DNA of 25,392 bases from an uncultured Candidatus Saccharibacteria bacterium (GCA_938036915.1 CALHVV010000009.1:1-25392), one strand, 5' to 3'. Positions 14,541 through 22,359 are shown, counted from the stretch's first letter. A program made the numbers and translations. Notes: generated from the letters alone by a model not told the origin.

Positions 14541-15893
14541 TCAATCATGTCGCCTGTCGAGGCTCATGAAGCGCAGCCGCTCGGGGTGGAAGTAGAGTTG
14601 GATTTTGCCCACTGGGCCATTGCGGTGCTTAGCGATGATGAGGTCGGTAATATTTTGGAACTCGGGATTGTCTGGCTCGTAGTAGCCAGGCCGGTAGATA
14701 AAGGAGACAATATCAGCGTCTTGCTCGATCGAGCCTGACTCACGCAGATCGGCCAATTGTGGCACCGGCGGCGTGCGCGACTCCACCGAGCGGCTCAGCT
14801 GGCTCAGAGCAATGACCGGTACATTGAGCTCGCGGGCAATCAGCTTGAGCCCGCGCGATATCTCACTCACCTCTTGGACGCGGTTGCCATTGTGGTTGCC
14901 ATTAGCCTGCATCAGCTGCAAGTAGTCGACGATCACCAGCCCAAGCTGCTGGTCGTGCATGGCGCGCCGTGCCTTGGTACGCATCTCGAGGACGCTCAGC
15001 CCTGGCGTGTCATCGATGAAGATTGGCGCTTCGGCCATCTCACCCATTGCCTCAGAGAGCTTAGCCCAGTCATCATCACTGAGGTTGCCAGTGCGGATAT
15101 TCCAGCTATCCACACCACTGGCATCGGCCAGCATGCGGTCGGTGAGCTGCTCCTTACTCATCTCAAGTGAAAAGAAGAGGACGGGCTTTTTCTCGATCGT
15201 TGCGACATTGTAGGCGAGGTTTGTCACCAGCGTCGTCTTACCCATGGCGGGGCGAGCTGCAATAATAATAAGGTCAGAGCGCTGCAGGCCAGCCGTCATC
15301 GTGTCGAGGTCGCGGTACCCCGTGCGAATGCCGCGCAGCTGTCCTTTATTGCGGTGCAGCTCCTCAATGCGGTCGAAGCTATCGGTGAGAATGCTCTCTA
15401 GGCTCACGAGGTCTTGCTTGAGTGACTGGTCAGACACGCTAAAGAGCTCTGCCTCGGCCTTTTCGAGTAGCTCTTGGGTGGTGGTATTTTCGTCGAAACC
15501 AAGCTGGCTAATATCGGCACTGGCTTTAATGAGTCGTCGCCGCACTGCTTTTTGGGCGACAATTTCGGCATAGCTACTGGCGTGGGCTGCGGTAGGGACG
15601 TAGTTGGTAAGCTCGGTCAGATATGCCGAGCCGCCTACCTCGGCAAGCTGGTCTTTCTTCTGCAATTCATTCGTCAGCGTGAGGAGGTCAACTGGCTTGT
15701 GTCGCTCGTAGAGGCGCATCATCGCACCAAAGATCATCGCGTGACGCTTATCATAAAAGTCTTCTGCGCCGACATGCTCGCTGGCATCGGCCAAGACTTC
15801 TTCGTCGATAAGTACCGCACCAAGCAAACTCATCTCAGCATCGAGACTTTGTGGTGGTACTTTTCCTTTTGGTTGCGGTGATTGGTCAGCCAT
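14541..15893 (-). CDS. dnaB: Replicative DNA helicase DnaB
   Basis: A 450 aa hexameric 5'-3' helicase that opens the replication fork. The N-terminal DnaB domain (about 12-115; PPQSLDAEMSLLGAVLID, EDFYDKRHAMIFGAM) is joined by a linker to the RecA-like domain. That domain carries Walker A ARPAMGKTT, the FFSLEMSKEQL motif, Walker B LVIVDYLQLM, a Gln in ALSQLSRSVE, and the C-terminal RESGSIEQDADIV and arginine-finger region KHRNGPVG. All key motifs are intact, length is normal, and there is no intein. Its ATG overlaps the dnaX stop by 8 bp (ATGGCTGA), so the two are translationally coupled. Part of its last 27 bp recurs downstream at 13937-13963. Confidence 0.96.
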   Translation of the reverse strand: MADQSPQPKGKVPPQSLDAEMSLLGAVLIDEEVLADASEHVGAEDFYDKRHAMIFGAMMRLYERHKPVDLLTLTNELQKKDQLAEVGGSAYLTELTNYVPTAAHASSYAEIVAQKAVRRRLIKASADISQLGFDENTTTQELLEKAEAELFSVSDQSLKQDLVSLESILTDSFDRIEELHRNKGQLRGIRTGYRDLDTMTAGLQRSDLIIIAARPAMGKTTLVTNLAYNVATIEKKPVLFFSLEMSKEQLTDRMLADASGVDSWNIRTGNLSDDDWAKLSEAMGEMAEAPIFIDDTPGLSVLEMRTKARRAMHDQQLGLVIVDYLQLMQANGNHNGNRVQEVSEISRGLKLIARELNVPVIALSQLSRSVESRTPPVPQLADLRESGSIEQDADIVSFIYRPGYYEPDNPEFQNITDLIIAKHRNGPVGKIQLYFHPERLRFMSLDRRHD

Positions 15894-17388
15894 CGATGGT
15901 AATCTCTTCTCCTCCCCCCATCATAGCAAGAATGGCGGCTTTTTGGCGATCTTTGGGCGGTTTACTGGTAGCTAAGACGGCGATCTCTGCAGTGATGTCA
16001 AGGCGATTTAGTGCTGCGCTGAGTGTGGGGAGGGCGCGATCGATCTGCATTTTGGCAAATTTTTTGCCAGCGTAGATTGTTAGTGTCTGGCCGTCAAACG
16101 CGTATCCTGCCTTGGCGAGGTACGTGCGCGCTCCGACTGCTCCGACCGCATTGAGAAACTGCTCCCATGGGAAGTCGATTGGCAGGGAACTTGCTGCGGG
16201 CGTTTCATCGTTTGCTGCAGAAACGCTTGGTTGCTTGACTGGTGTATGATCAGTAGCGGAAGCACTTGGCGTACCAGACTGACCAGCCGATGATGCTGCC
16301 GCACCATCTGTCTCTTGACGGTGAGGGTCTGAAGAAGGAGCTACAGGAGATGTTTGCGATGATGATGCAGCTGGTGAGTGGGTATATGGCGCAACTGGCT
16401 CGCTGACGGTAGCAGGCGATGGCTGACGATGAGGCGCTGCGACTGATGGTGCTGCCCGGCTTGCGAGAGCGGTGAGCAGTGCAATGCGCGGCCAACCGGC
16501 TCGCGGCACAGCCAATAGCTTATCAAGCAATGGCAACAGTGCTGCATCCTCCACAACGCGCTGGCGAGCGATGCCAAGCAGCTGCTCAGCAAGGAGCTCA
16601 GCCGGTGTGCCAGCTGCCTCAGCCTCATCGATCAGCCGAGCAGCCTGGCCAATATCTGCCGTAGTATAAGCAGCCAGCAACCCCTCTACTAACTCATCCT
16701 GCGCAAGGCCCAGCACCTCTGCTACCATCGTGCGGTCGATTATCTCATCACTTAGTGAGCGCAGTTGGTCGAGCAAGCTAATGCTATCTCGAAAGCTCCC
16801 CTTCCCTTGCTCGGCGATCAGCTCGAGCGCATCGGGTGTAATGGCAATTTTCTCCTGCTCAGCGATAAACGCCAAATGTTTGGCTGCATCACGCGGGGTA
16901 ATTGCTCGGAAATTGAAGCGCTGCACTCGGCTCAAGATCGTCGCGGGAAGCTTATCTGCATCGGTAGTCGCAAGAATGAAGACAACGTGCTCGGGTGGCT
17001 CTTCTAGCGTCTTGAGCAAGGCATTAAAGGCCGACTTGCTGAGCATATGAACTTCATCAATAATGTAGATCTTTTTTGGACTGCTGGTTGGTGCAATTTG
17101 CACCTTGTCGCGCAAATCACGGATATCCTCCACAGAATTATTGCTCGCTGCATCGATCTCGATAATATCAAGATGAGTTGACTCATCGGTGTATGGCAGG
17201 CCGTTGATCTCATGCGCCAAAATACGCGCGATCGATGTCTTACCCACTCCACGTGGCCCCGTCAGGAGATAGGCATGGGCAATATGCCCACGAGCAATTG
17301 CCCGCTGCAAAATCCGTGTGATATGCGATTGCCCCACAATCTCATCAAGCGACCGACTCCGATACGTCCGATATAATGCTCTGCTCAT
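15886..17388 (-). CDS. dnaX: DNA polymerase III subunit gamma/tau
   Basis: A 500 aa clamp-loader ATPase. Motifs are YRTYRSRSLDEIVGQ at the start, Walker A GPRGVGKTS (44-52), DIIEIDAASNNSVEDIR (74-90), Walker B with DEVHMLSKSAFNALLKTLEEPP, sensor 1 ATTDADKLPATILSR, and the lid domain to about 240. The four-cysteine zinc module normally between Walker A and DxIEIDAAS is missing, replaced by LAHEINGLPYTDESTHL. A Ser/Ala/Pro-rich linker (about 315-405) leads to a small folded C-terminal domain that contains KFAKMQIDRALPTLSAALNRL. ATG 17388 lies 7 nt after TATAAT (17401-17396), so it is probably leaderless. It forms an operon with dnaB. Confidence 0.95.
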   Translation of the reverse strand: MSRALYRTYRSRSLDEIVGQSHITRILQRAIARGHIAHAYLLTGPRGVGKTSIARILAHEINGLPYTDESTHLDIIEIDAASNNSVEDIRDLRDKVQIAPTSSPKKIYIIDEVHMLSKSAFNALLKTLEEPPEHVVFILATTDADKLPATILSRVQRFNFRAITPRDAAKHLAFIAEQEKIAITPDALELIAEQGKGSFRDSISLLDQLRSLSDEIIDRTMVAEVLGLAQDELVEGLLAAYTTADIGQAARLIDEAEAAGTPAELLAEQLLGIARQRVVEDAALLPLLDKLLAVPRAGWPRIALLTALASRAAPSVAAPHRQPSPATVSEPVAPYTHSPAASSSQTSPVAPSSDPHRQETDGAAASSAGQSGTPSASATDHTPVKQPSVSAANDETPAASSLPIDFPWEQFLNAVGAVGARTYLAKAGYAFDGQTLTIYAGKKFAKMQIDRALPTLSAALNRLDITAEIAVLATSKPPKDRQKAAILAMMGGGEEITIDG

Positions 17389-17395
17389 TTGCTAT

Positions 17396-17401
17396 ATTAT
17401 A
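17396..17401 (-). promoter_or_regulatory. -10 box of dnaX-dnaB (leaderless)
   Basis: TATAAT on the minus strand, 7 nt before the dnaX ATG at 17388; no Shine-Dalgarno. Confidence 0.62.
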
Positions 17402-17534
17402 CCGCAGAATGGATGGAGATGCGATCGAAATACAGAAGGAGTAATTGCAAATAAATCAATAGAATCAAAAAGCTCCAAGCGCGAGCAAGAGGGTCCCCGG
17501 TTCTCTGTTATATAAGCTGTTGATAGCTGTAATT

Positions 17535-18050
17535 TTATAACGGTGCTTCCACTGCTGCCCACGTCGCGTCGGGTTTATCCTCAGGGATGATGACAGTGAC
17601 CTGATGACCAATCTCAATCCGGAAGAATGTCACGCTTGCCAGCAGAATCCGATATTCTCTCCCCTGTGCTTCCACGTAGTATGCACCATCGTGTTGGGTG
17701 AGTGTGCCAATAATCTGCTTGCGCTCCACTCGCTTGATCTGCTTGTAGATAAAGCCGCCATCGTCGGCAATTGTCAGCTTAAGCTTGTCGCCCTCGACAA
17801 GCTTAGACTTACTGGCGTAATTGGCTGGCACAGGATAATTCTTGCCATCAGCATCGACCATTACCTGCCCGTCAAAGATTCCTTCGACTATCTTACCTGA
17901 CACTTCTTCACGACTATTACTTGGTACGACAACTTCGCCATCGTCACCAATAATACTCATCAATAATTCCTTTGCAGCGGCCAGGTTCGTCTCTGCCTCT
18001 TGAATCAGCGATCGTAATCGCTTCACCTGTTTCTCTGGTAGTTCAGACAT
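17535..18050 (-). CDS. Conserved CPR-type protein of unknown function (171 aa)
   Basis: The N-terminal 45 residues form a charged helix, likely coiled coil (SELPEKQVKRLRSLIQEAETNLAAAKELL). They are followed by two beta-rich segments, IVEGIFDGQVMVDADGKNYPVPANYASKSKLVEGDKLKLTI and REYRILLASVTFFRIEIGHQVTVIIPEDKPDATWAAVE. I recall proteins with the same PVPANYASKSKLVEGD and TWAAVE signatures in other CPR genomes, always uncharacterised. There is no enzyme motif; the double beta domain could be nucleic-acid binding. ATG 18050 is preferred: TATAAT at 18098-18093 puts the transcript start near 18086, so in-frame TTG 18089 would be untranscribed. Confidence 0.72.
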   Translation of the reverse strand: MSELPEKQVKRLRSLIQEAETNLAAAKELLMSIIGDDGEVVVPSNSREEVSGKIVEGIFDGQVMVDADGKNYPVPANYASKSKLVEGDKLKLTIADDGGFIYKQIKRVERKQIIGTLTQHDGAYYVEAQGREYRILLASVTFFRIEIGHQVTVIIPEDKPDATWAAVEAPL

Positions 18051-18092
18051 ATTTTCTCGCAATTCCTTGTCTGTTTTCTTAGTTATCAACCC

Positions 18093-18098
18093 ATTATA
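18093..18098 (-). promoter_or_regulatory. -10 box of the 17535 gene
   Basis: TATAAT on the minus strand, giving a leader of about 36 nt before ATG 18050. Confidence 0.5.
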
Positions 18099-18216
18099 TA
18101 GCGATGGGGTGGGGCCTTGTCAAGGCGCTTGGTGGTTATCCACAGCAATAACAGGGGTAGCCAATAGTTCGTTGTAAAAATGGTCAGATGCTTAGAGCGC
18201 CGCTCATCCTAGAGTG

Positions 18217-18261
18217 ACGCACAGCAATCCGGAGTAGTGAGCTCAACAGATTGCTGTGCGT
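18217..18261. repeat. Perfect 13-bp inverted repeat with 19-nt loop
   Basis: ACGCACAGCAATC (18217-18229) pairs exactly with GATTGCTGTGCGT (18249-18261). There is no T-run on either side, so it is not a standard intrinsic terminator. On the minus strand it follows AAAGGAGGTG (18274-18265), and it lies between the 18317 and 17535 genes. It may be a structured RNA, an mRNA-end stabiliser or a protein-binding site. The rest of 18051-18316 shows only a 13-bp near-palindrome (GCCTTGTCAAGGC, about 18114-18126). Confidence 0.6.
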
Positions 18262-18316
18262 GGGCACCTCCTTTCGTTATCGGCTACTAGTTTCTAACGG
18301 GAAACCGCGGAGCTTA

Positions 18317-18643
18317 TCATAGCTGCAGACGGTTTTCTTGAGCAACTGGTCGATGCGAACGTTGCAGAATATTGCTACATGAGAGAGTAATTCCCAGTAG
18401 TCCAACGATCGACCAACAGATCGTCCCGGCGATACTAATATGCAAGTTATAGCACACAGTAGCGATGAGACCTATCATCTCAATTATGTAGCCAGAAAAG
18501 ACTACCTGACAGAGACGTATAATCGCTCTGTCTTTATCTAGCACCTTCCATCGCAATTCTCTACTAGCAATGACTAACAGAAAATACCACGGCAATGGCC
18601 CAATGACAAGAAAAATTATGGCAGTGACAGTCATGCTACTCAT
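18317..18643 (-). CDS. Small three-helix membrane protein of unknown function (108 aa)
   Basis: ATG 18643 follows GAGAAAGGAA. The longer frame from 18670 would start within the leader. Helices are TVTAIIFLVIGPLPWYFLLVIA, LCQVVFSGYIIEMIGLIATVCY and IAGTICWSIVGLLGITL, linked by a basic loop (RELRWKVLDKDR) and ending in a polar tail. There is no recognisable family. Its strong promoter (18698-18726) is almost a copy of the one upstream of the 5581 gene. Its leader can form a small hairpin (CCTTTTGC/GCAAAGG around 18672-18690). It lies in the gap after the rplJL terminator and so is transcribed separately. Confidence 0.65.
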   Translation of the reverse strand: MSSMTVTAIIFLVIGPLPWYFLLVIASRELRWKVLDKDRAIIRLCQVVFSGYIIEMIGLIATVCYNLHISIAGTICWSIVGLLGITLSCSNILQRSHRPVAQENRLQL

Positions 18644-18697
18644 GACATTCTTCCTTTCTCGGAGGTGCAAACCCTTTGCGGTCGCAAAAGGTTAATA

Positions 18698-18726
18698 TAT
18701 ATATCAATACACGGATGACTTGTCAA
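18698..18726 (-). promoter_or_regulatory. Strong sigma70-type promoter (twin of 6048-6076)
   Basis: TTGACA (18726-18721), 17-bp spacer, TATATA (18703-18698) on the minus strand. The stretch TATTGATATATATATTA is identical to that at the 5581 gene promoter. Confidence 0.72.
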
Positions 18727-18802
18727 ATTTTCGTAAATTTAGCTACCTCGCACTACGTTTTAGCTCTAACCCTTTTGTACTGATTCCATTCTGAACCCAA
18801 CC

Positions 18803-18826
18803 AAAAACACACCCAAGCGGGTGTGC
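18803..18826 (-). terminator. Intrinsic terminator of rplJ-rplL
   Basis: On the minus strand CACACCC-GCTT-GGGTGTG is followed by TTTTT. It lies 30 nt after the rplL stop. Confidence 0.88.
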
Positions 18827-18855
18827 TGATGGTATCAATGCGGTCGGTAGGGTGA

Positions 18856-19230
18856 TTACGCCAGTTCGACGGTAGCGCCAGCCTCTTCCAAGGCTTTCTT
18901 GGCAGCTTCGGCGTCGTCTTTGCTGACCTTTTCTTTGATTGGGCTTGGTGCGTTGTCGACCAAAGCTTTTGCCTCACCTAGGCCAAGGCCAGTGAGTTCC
19001 TTAACAGCCTTGATGACGGCAACCTTTTGGCCACCAACTTCTTTGAGGGTGACGGTGAATTCGGTCTGCTCGTCTTCAGCAGCACCAGCGTCGGCGGCTG
19101 GGCCAGCGACAGCAACTGCAGCAGCGGCTGGCTCAATGCCGTATTCGTCCTTGAGGACATTTTTGAGTTCGTTGACTTCCAGAACGGTCAAAGCAACCAG
19201 TTCTTCGGCCAGTTTTTTCACATCTGCCAT
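18856..19230 (-). CDS. rplL: 50S ribosomal protein L7/L12
   Basis: A 124 aa protein of the ribosomal stalk that recruits translation GTPases. It has the N-terminal dimerisation helices ([29 protein letters not shown], 4-32) and an Ala/Gly-rich hinge (35-53). The globular C-terminal domain has [40 protein letters not shown] and the final [10 protein letters not shown]. Length and motifs are normal. ATG 19230 follows GAAAGGAA. It lies 87 bp after rplJ in the same operon and before a strong terminator. Confidence 0.97.
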   Translation of the reverse strand: MADVKKLAEELVALTVLEVNELKNVLKDEYGIEPAAAAVAVAGPAADAGAAEDEQTEFTVTLKEVGGQKVAVIKAVKELTGLGLGEAKALVDNAPSPIKEKVSKDDAEAAKKALEEAGATVELA

Positions 19231-19317
19231 GATGGATTCCTTTCAATGATGTGCGGTAGAATTATCGCACGAATTATTGTCTGCATAGTGCAAACGTTAG
19301 TACAATGCTGCGCTTGG

Positions 19318-19845
19318 TTACGCAGCTGCTTTGGCGTCTTCGATGCCATCGAGCAACGCATGAAGGTTGCCCGAAAGTGCGTTGGTAGTGTCGTGTACTG
19401 GCGAGAGCAGCTGTGCCACCACTTCAGCCACCAGCTGATTCTTGCTTGGCAAGCCAGCCAGTGCAGTGACATCGGCTGTGTTGAGAGCTTCACCTTCGCC
19501 ACTAAAGCCAGCAACCAACTGAACTGTTGGATGCGTCTTGGCAAACTCGTGCAACACCTTCGCTGCCATCACCTCGTCATCTGGCGAGATTGCATAAAGC
19601 AATTGCCCAGCCAGGGCCGAAGTGTCGGTGTCTTTGTAGGTGTTATGCTGCGCAAAGGCAACACGCACGAGACGGTTCTTCACCACCTTAATGACAACAC
19701 CAGCTTCGCGAGCTTCGCGGCGCAACGCCTGCAGATCTGCCACACTTGTCCCTTGGTAGGTCGCAACGGCAGTGCCCTTTGCTTCTGCGAGAAGCTCACT
19801 CATTTCAGCCACCAAAGCTTGTTTCTTATCTTTGGAAATTGCCAT
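19318..19845 (-). CDS. rplJ: 50S ribosomal protein L10
   Basis: A 175 aa protein, anchor of the L7/L12 stalk. The N-terminal domain runs MAISKDKKQALVAEMSELL, then GTAVATYQGTSVADLQALRREAREAGVVIKVVKNRLVRVA, the standard L10 fold. The C-terminal helix that holds L12 dimers is the Ala/Leu-rich end (LSGNLHALLDGIEDAKAAA). ATG 19845 is chosen because it follows AAAGGA and opens with the family start; the frame to 19983 is leader. It is preceded by an L10 leader RNA and followed by rplL. Confidence 0.95.
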   Translation of the reverse strand: MAISKDKKQALVAEMSELLAEAKGTAVATYQGTSVADLQALRREAREAGVVIKVVKNRLVRVAFAQHNTYKDTDTSALAGQLLYAISPDDEVMAAKVLHEFAKTHPTVQLVAGFSGEGEALNTADVTALAGLPSKNQLVAEVVAQLLSPVHDTTNALSGNLHALLDGIEDAKAAA

Positions 19846-20041
19846 AAGATAAAATCCTTTCTTTGGAGTTGTAATACCTATACACACCGAAAAGGAGTGC
19901 AGTATTACTGGTTTGTTGTTGTATCCGACCGCATTGTTAATGTCCGACATATGCCGCAAAAAATCGCCTCTGCACGATTGCAAAGACGAGTCTCGAGTTT
20001 CGTATTAGAACGCTGGCGTAAGAGGCCACGGCGTATCCGAA

Positions 20042-20112
20042 ATTCCCTCGGTAGCATACTTATCGGCTGCTTTGTCGTACATAACAGCCCGCTACGGTCT
20101 TTGGCAATGTCT
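20042..20112 (-). ncRNA. Ribosomal L10 leader (autoregulatory RNA)
   Basis: At the 5' end of the rplJL transcript the minus strand reads GCCAAAGACCGTAGC, an internal hairpin (GGGCTG ... CAGCC), then GCTACCGAGG. This is the conserved layout of the L10 leader, whose kink-turn is bound by the L10-L12 complex to reduce expression. CGTAGC and GCTACCG close the long stem. It starts a few nt after the predicted transcription start and is followed by about 190 nt to ATG 19845. Confidence 0.85.
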
Positions 20113-20119
20113 GGAAGAG

Positions 20120-20149
20120 ATTATAGCAGATGATGGTAAGCGGATGCAA
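20120..20149 (-). promoter_or_regulatory. Promoter of the rplJ-rplL operon
   Basis: TTGCAT (20149-20144), 18-bp spacer, extended -10 TGC-TATAAT (ending 20120) on the minus strand. The start predicted near 20113 fits the 5' edge of the L10 leader. Confidence 0.75.
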
Positions 20150-20186
20150 GATGTAGATAGAGGTGATCTTAGGTGAGCGGGCTTTA

Positions 20187-22349
20187 CTACAGAACTGAAG
20201 AACTTGCATTAAGGAGAAGGTCATTAATTGCCTTATTTACTTTCTTAATGCGGCGGTAGCTTGCTTTGTTGACTGTTCTCTTACCAAAGTTTTTCTTCCG
20301 TCCATTGAGCGCACTCATACTTGCGAGCTGTTTTTTAGTTGGTTCAAGCCGATAGCCAAGTTGTTTGCTTAACTTATACAGGATGTGTGCAGCTTCGCCA
20401 TAGCGTGCCGACTGCCGATCTTTTTCGGTGAGAACTTGAATTTCGAAGGGTAGAATGCCCGATGCATGGTCTTCATAGAGACCCGTTATCTTTGAGACAT
20501 GGAAGCCTTTCTTGTTTTCTTCTTTGAATTCTATATATTGCTCGGGATCAGTGTTGAGATAGCGTTCTTTAAATTTTGTCTTGATATAATTGATAAATTC
20601 TGTACGCCCCTCGACTTTGAGTATCTCGTCTCGGCTTGGTGCGGCATGTGGCGTGACAGAGTAGCCGTTCTCATCGTAGCCTTCATCGTCCCGAGCGGGT
20701 AGCTGATTGTCTTGAATGAGTTCATCTTGTGAGCGATGAAGAACATTACTATTATCGACCATTTTAAAGAATATATCGACTAGACTTGCTCGGTCTTTTG
20801 CGATTAGTGTCATACCAAGAAGATCAAAAAGTATCTCAAGCGAGTTGTCTTCCTTTTTATAGTCGAGAAGAGATACCTCCTTTGGTGCAATTCCATTGAA
20901 TTCCTCATAGAGCTCAGCCAGATGTATATCCATAAGCTTGAGCAAGGAATCTGCTACCTTTTTGTTGTATATATGTGACATCTCATCTCGAATATATTCT
21001 CGAGTGAGATTCCAATCTTCGTTCCTTTCCTTATTTGTCTGATAGGTTCTCTTCTTACTGTATGCCTCCAGAGAACTAGTGGCAAGAGCAGAGTCTTGGA
21101 TCTTTTGACGGTCTGCTTCATGTTGTTTCTCCACTTTTTCTGCCTGCTCTACGAGCCCACGTGCTAAAGAGCCTACTGATTTCAAGCGAAACACCAACCG
21201 TAGCAGATTAGCAATAATATTACCATTGCCTATCACAATATCATGACCAGACTCTCCACCAAGTACCAGTTCCACACTATAGTCAGCGCTATTGTCAATA
21301 TCGCCAATTACGGACTCAAGTATTCTGTAGACGATAGTACCATAGTTTTGATTACGCTCTTTGGCCGTGATGGTTTCTTCAGGACTAGCAGCACTCAATA
21401 CACCAAACTCTGATAGTATCTGCTTGGCGAGATCCACAAAGTGCCCTCTGCCGGTATTGCGCAGCTGGAGGCATATCACTTTACTCCGCAATTCCATTGC
21501 TAGCCCGTCAAAGCCAATAATCTCACATAGCGGTGCAAGTAATGCCTCGCTCTTGTAGGCTAGCTCATAGGCCTCGGGGGTATTGTAGCGCGTATTATTA
21601 AGCATGTTAAGTGTGTTAACCGACTCCATAAAGATGGTCGACAGCCCGACATTATGCCCTGTCCGCAAAAGGTCATTGAGGTCAAGCATATTCATTGGCT
21701 GCTGCCAGAGTTGTTTCATCGTCATTTCGGCCTGCATACGATCATGTGTCGCGGCTTCAAGGCGCTGGTCTTGCCTGCTCTCTTCAGTAAGATATTGATT
21801 TTCTGCACCACTAGATAGAGGTTGATCATTTGTCATCCCTTTGGATTTTTTAAGTCTACTTACCCTTTTAATGGCGCTGTAGAGTGATTCTTTGCTCTGA
21901 ATAATTGGATCCGTCTCAACCTTTTGTGTATTCATGAATTTTTGCCACGAGCTCGACAGCCGTGTCGTGTCCATCATGATTGATACGATCTGATTAAACT
22001 TTTCTCTTGCTGCTTTTTTATCGTTGCTGCTAGCGTGATCTTGCTCTATTCTTTGACGGAGAGCGGCAAGATTATTAATGTCAAGCAACTCATCGCGGTT
22101 GCCAGCCGCACAGAGCAAATATGCAGTATAGGCACTGTGGTTGCTATATTTTGCAAATAACTCCCCAGCGAAGTCTCGCATAAGGCTGAGGCCCGACACG
22201 ATTTGCTTTGTTTCAGACTCTGGTATGTCGGTGAGATTGAGCGCTTTTTCGTATATATTGTATCGATCTTTATCAAAGCACACGTCTGTCTCGTGCGCTG
22301 AAATGCTATTCGCTGGACTGTTTGTACGCTCTTTCGTTGGGTTCAACAC
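20187..22349 (-). CDS. Very divergent RelA/SpoT-homologue-like protein (720 aa)
   Basis: Segments recall RSH proteins in the right order. YKSEALLAPLCEIIGFDGLAMELRSK (about 265-290) matches the APLA-x-RLGI-x-x-x-K-x-ELED helix pair at the end of RSH hydrolase domains. FDLLGMTLIAKD (D509) matches the synthetase DLxGxR strand, but with Thr in place of Arg. FEIQVLT (E636) then ARYGEAAHILYK matches EIQIRT and AEYGIAAHWKYK. The HD-domain metal motif is not visible and GYQSLH appears as KKGFHVSK, so (p)ppGpp synthesis or hydrolysis may be lost or altered. The 160-residue middle is coiled-coil-like (EQAEKVEKQHEADRQK). GTG 22349 or TTG 22346 starts the frame; no ATG is available nearby. Codons are AT-richer than those of neighbours. 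Confidence 0.62.
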   Translation of the reverse strand: MLNPTKERTNSPANSISAHETDVCFDKDRYNIYEKALNLTDIPESETKQIVSGLSLMRDFAGELFAKYSNHSAYTAYLLCAAGNRDELLDINNLAALRQRIEQDHASSNDKKAAREKFNQIVSIMMDTTRLSSSWQKFMNTQKVETDPIIQSKESLYSAIKRVSRLKKSKGMTNDQPLSSGAENQYLTEESRQDQRLEAATHDRMQAEMTMKQLWQQPMNMLDLNDLLRTGHNVGLSTIFMESVNTLNMLNNTRYNTPEAYELAYKSEALLAPLCEIIGFDGLAMELRSKVICLQLRNTGRGHFVDLAKQILSEFGVLSAASPEETITAKERNQNYGTIVYRILESVIGDIDNSADYSVELVLGGESGHDIVIGNGNIIANLLRLVFRLKSVGSLARGLVEQAEKVEKQHEADRQKIQDSALATSSLEAYSKKRTYQTNKERNEDWNLTREYIRDEMSHIYNKKVADSLLKLMDIHLAELYEEFNGIAPKEVSLLDYKKEDNSLEILFDLLGMTLIAKDRASLVDIFFKMVDNSNVLHRSQDELIQDNQLPARDDEGYDENGYSVTPHAAPSRDEILKVEGRTEFINYIKTKFKERYLNTDPEQYIEFKEENKKGFHVSKITGLYEDHASGILPFEIQVLTEKDRQSARYGEAAHILYKLSKQLGYRLEPTKKQLASMSALNGRKKNFGKRTVNKASYRRIKKVNKAINDLLLNASSSVL

Positions 22350-22359
22350 AGTGCATACA

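Noticed and set aside
18093..18126. TTG 18089 as start of the 17535 gene and GCCTTGTCAAGGC as an operator
   Set aside because: TTG 18089 lies at or before the predicted transcript start. The short palindrome has only one central base and no second copy, so it is not listed as a site.
19027..20133. 368-codon plus-strand frame
   Set aside because: It runs antisense through rplL, rplJ and the L10 leader; composition (Cys/His/Phe-rich) is typical of a shadow frame.
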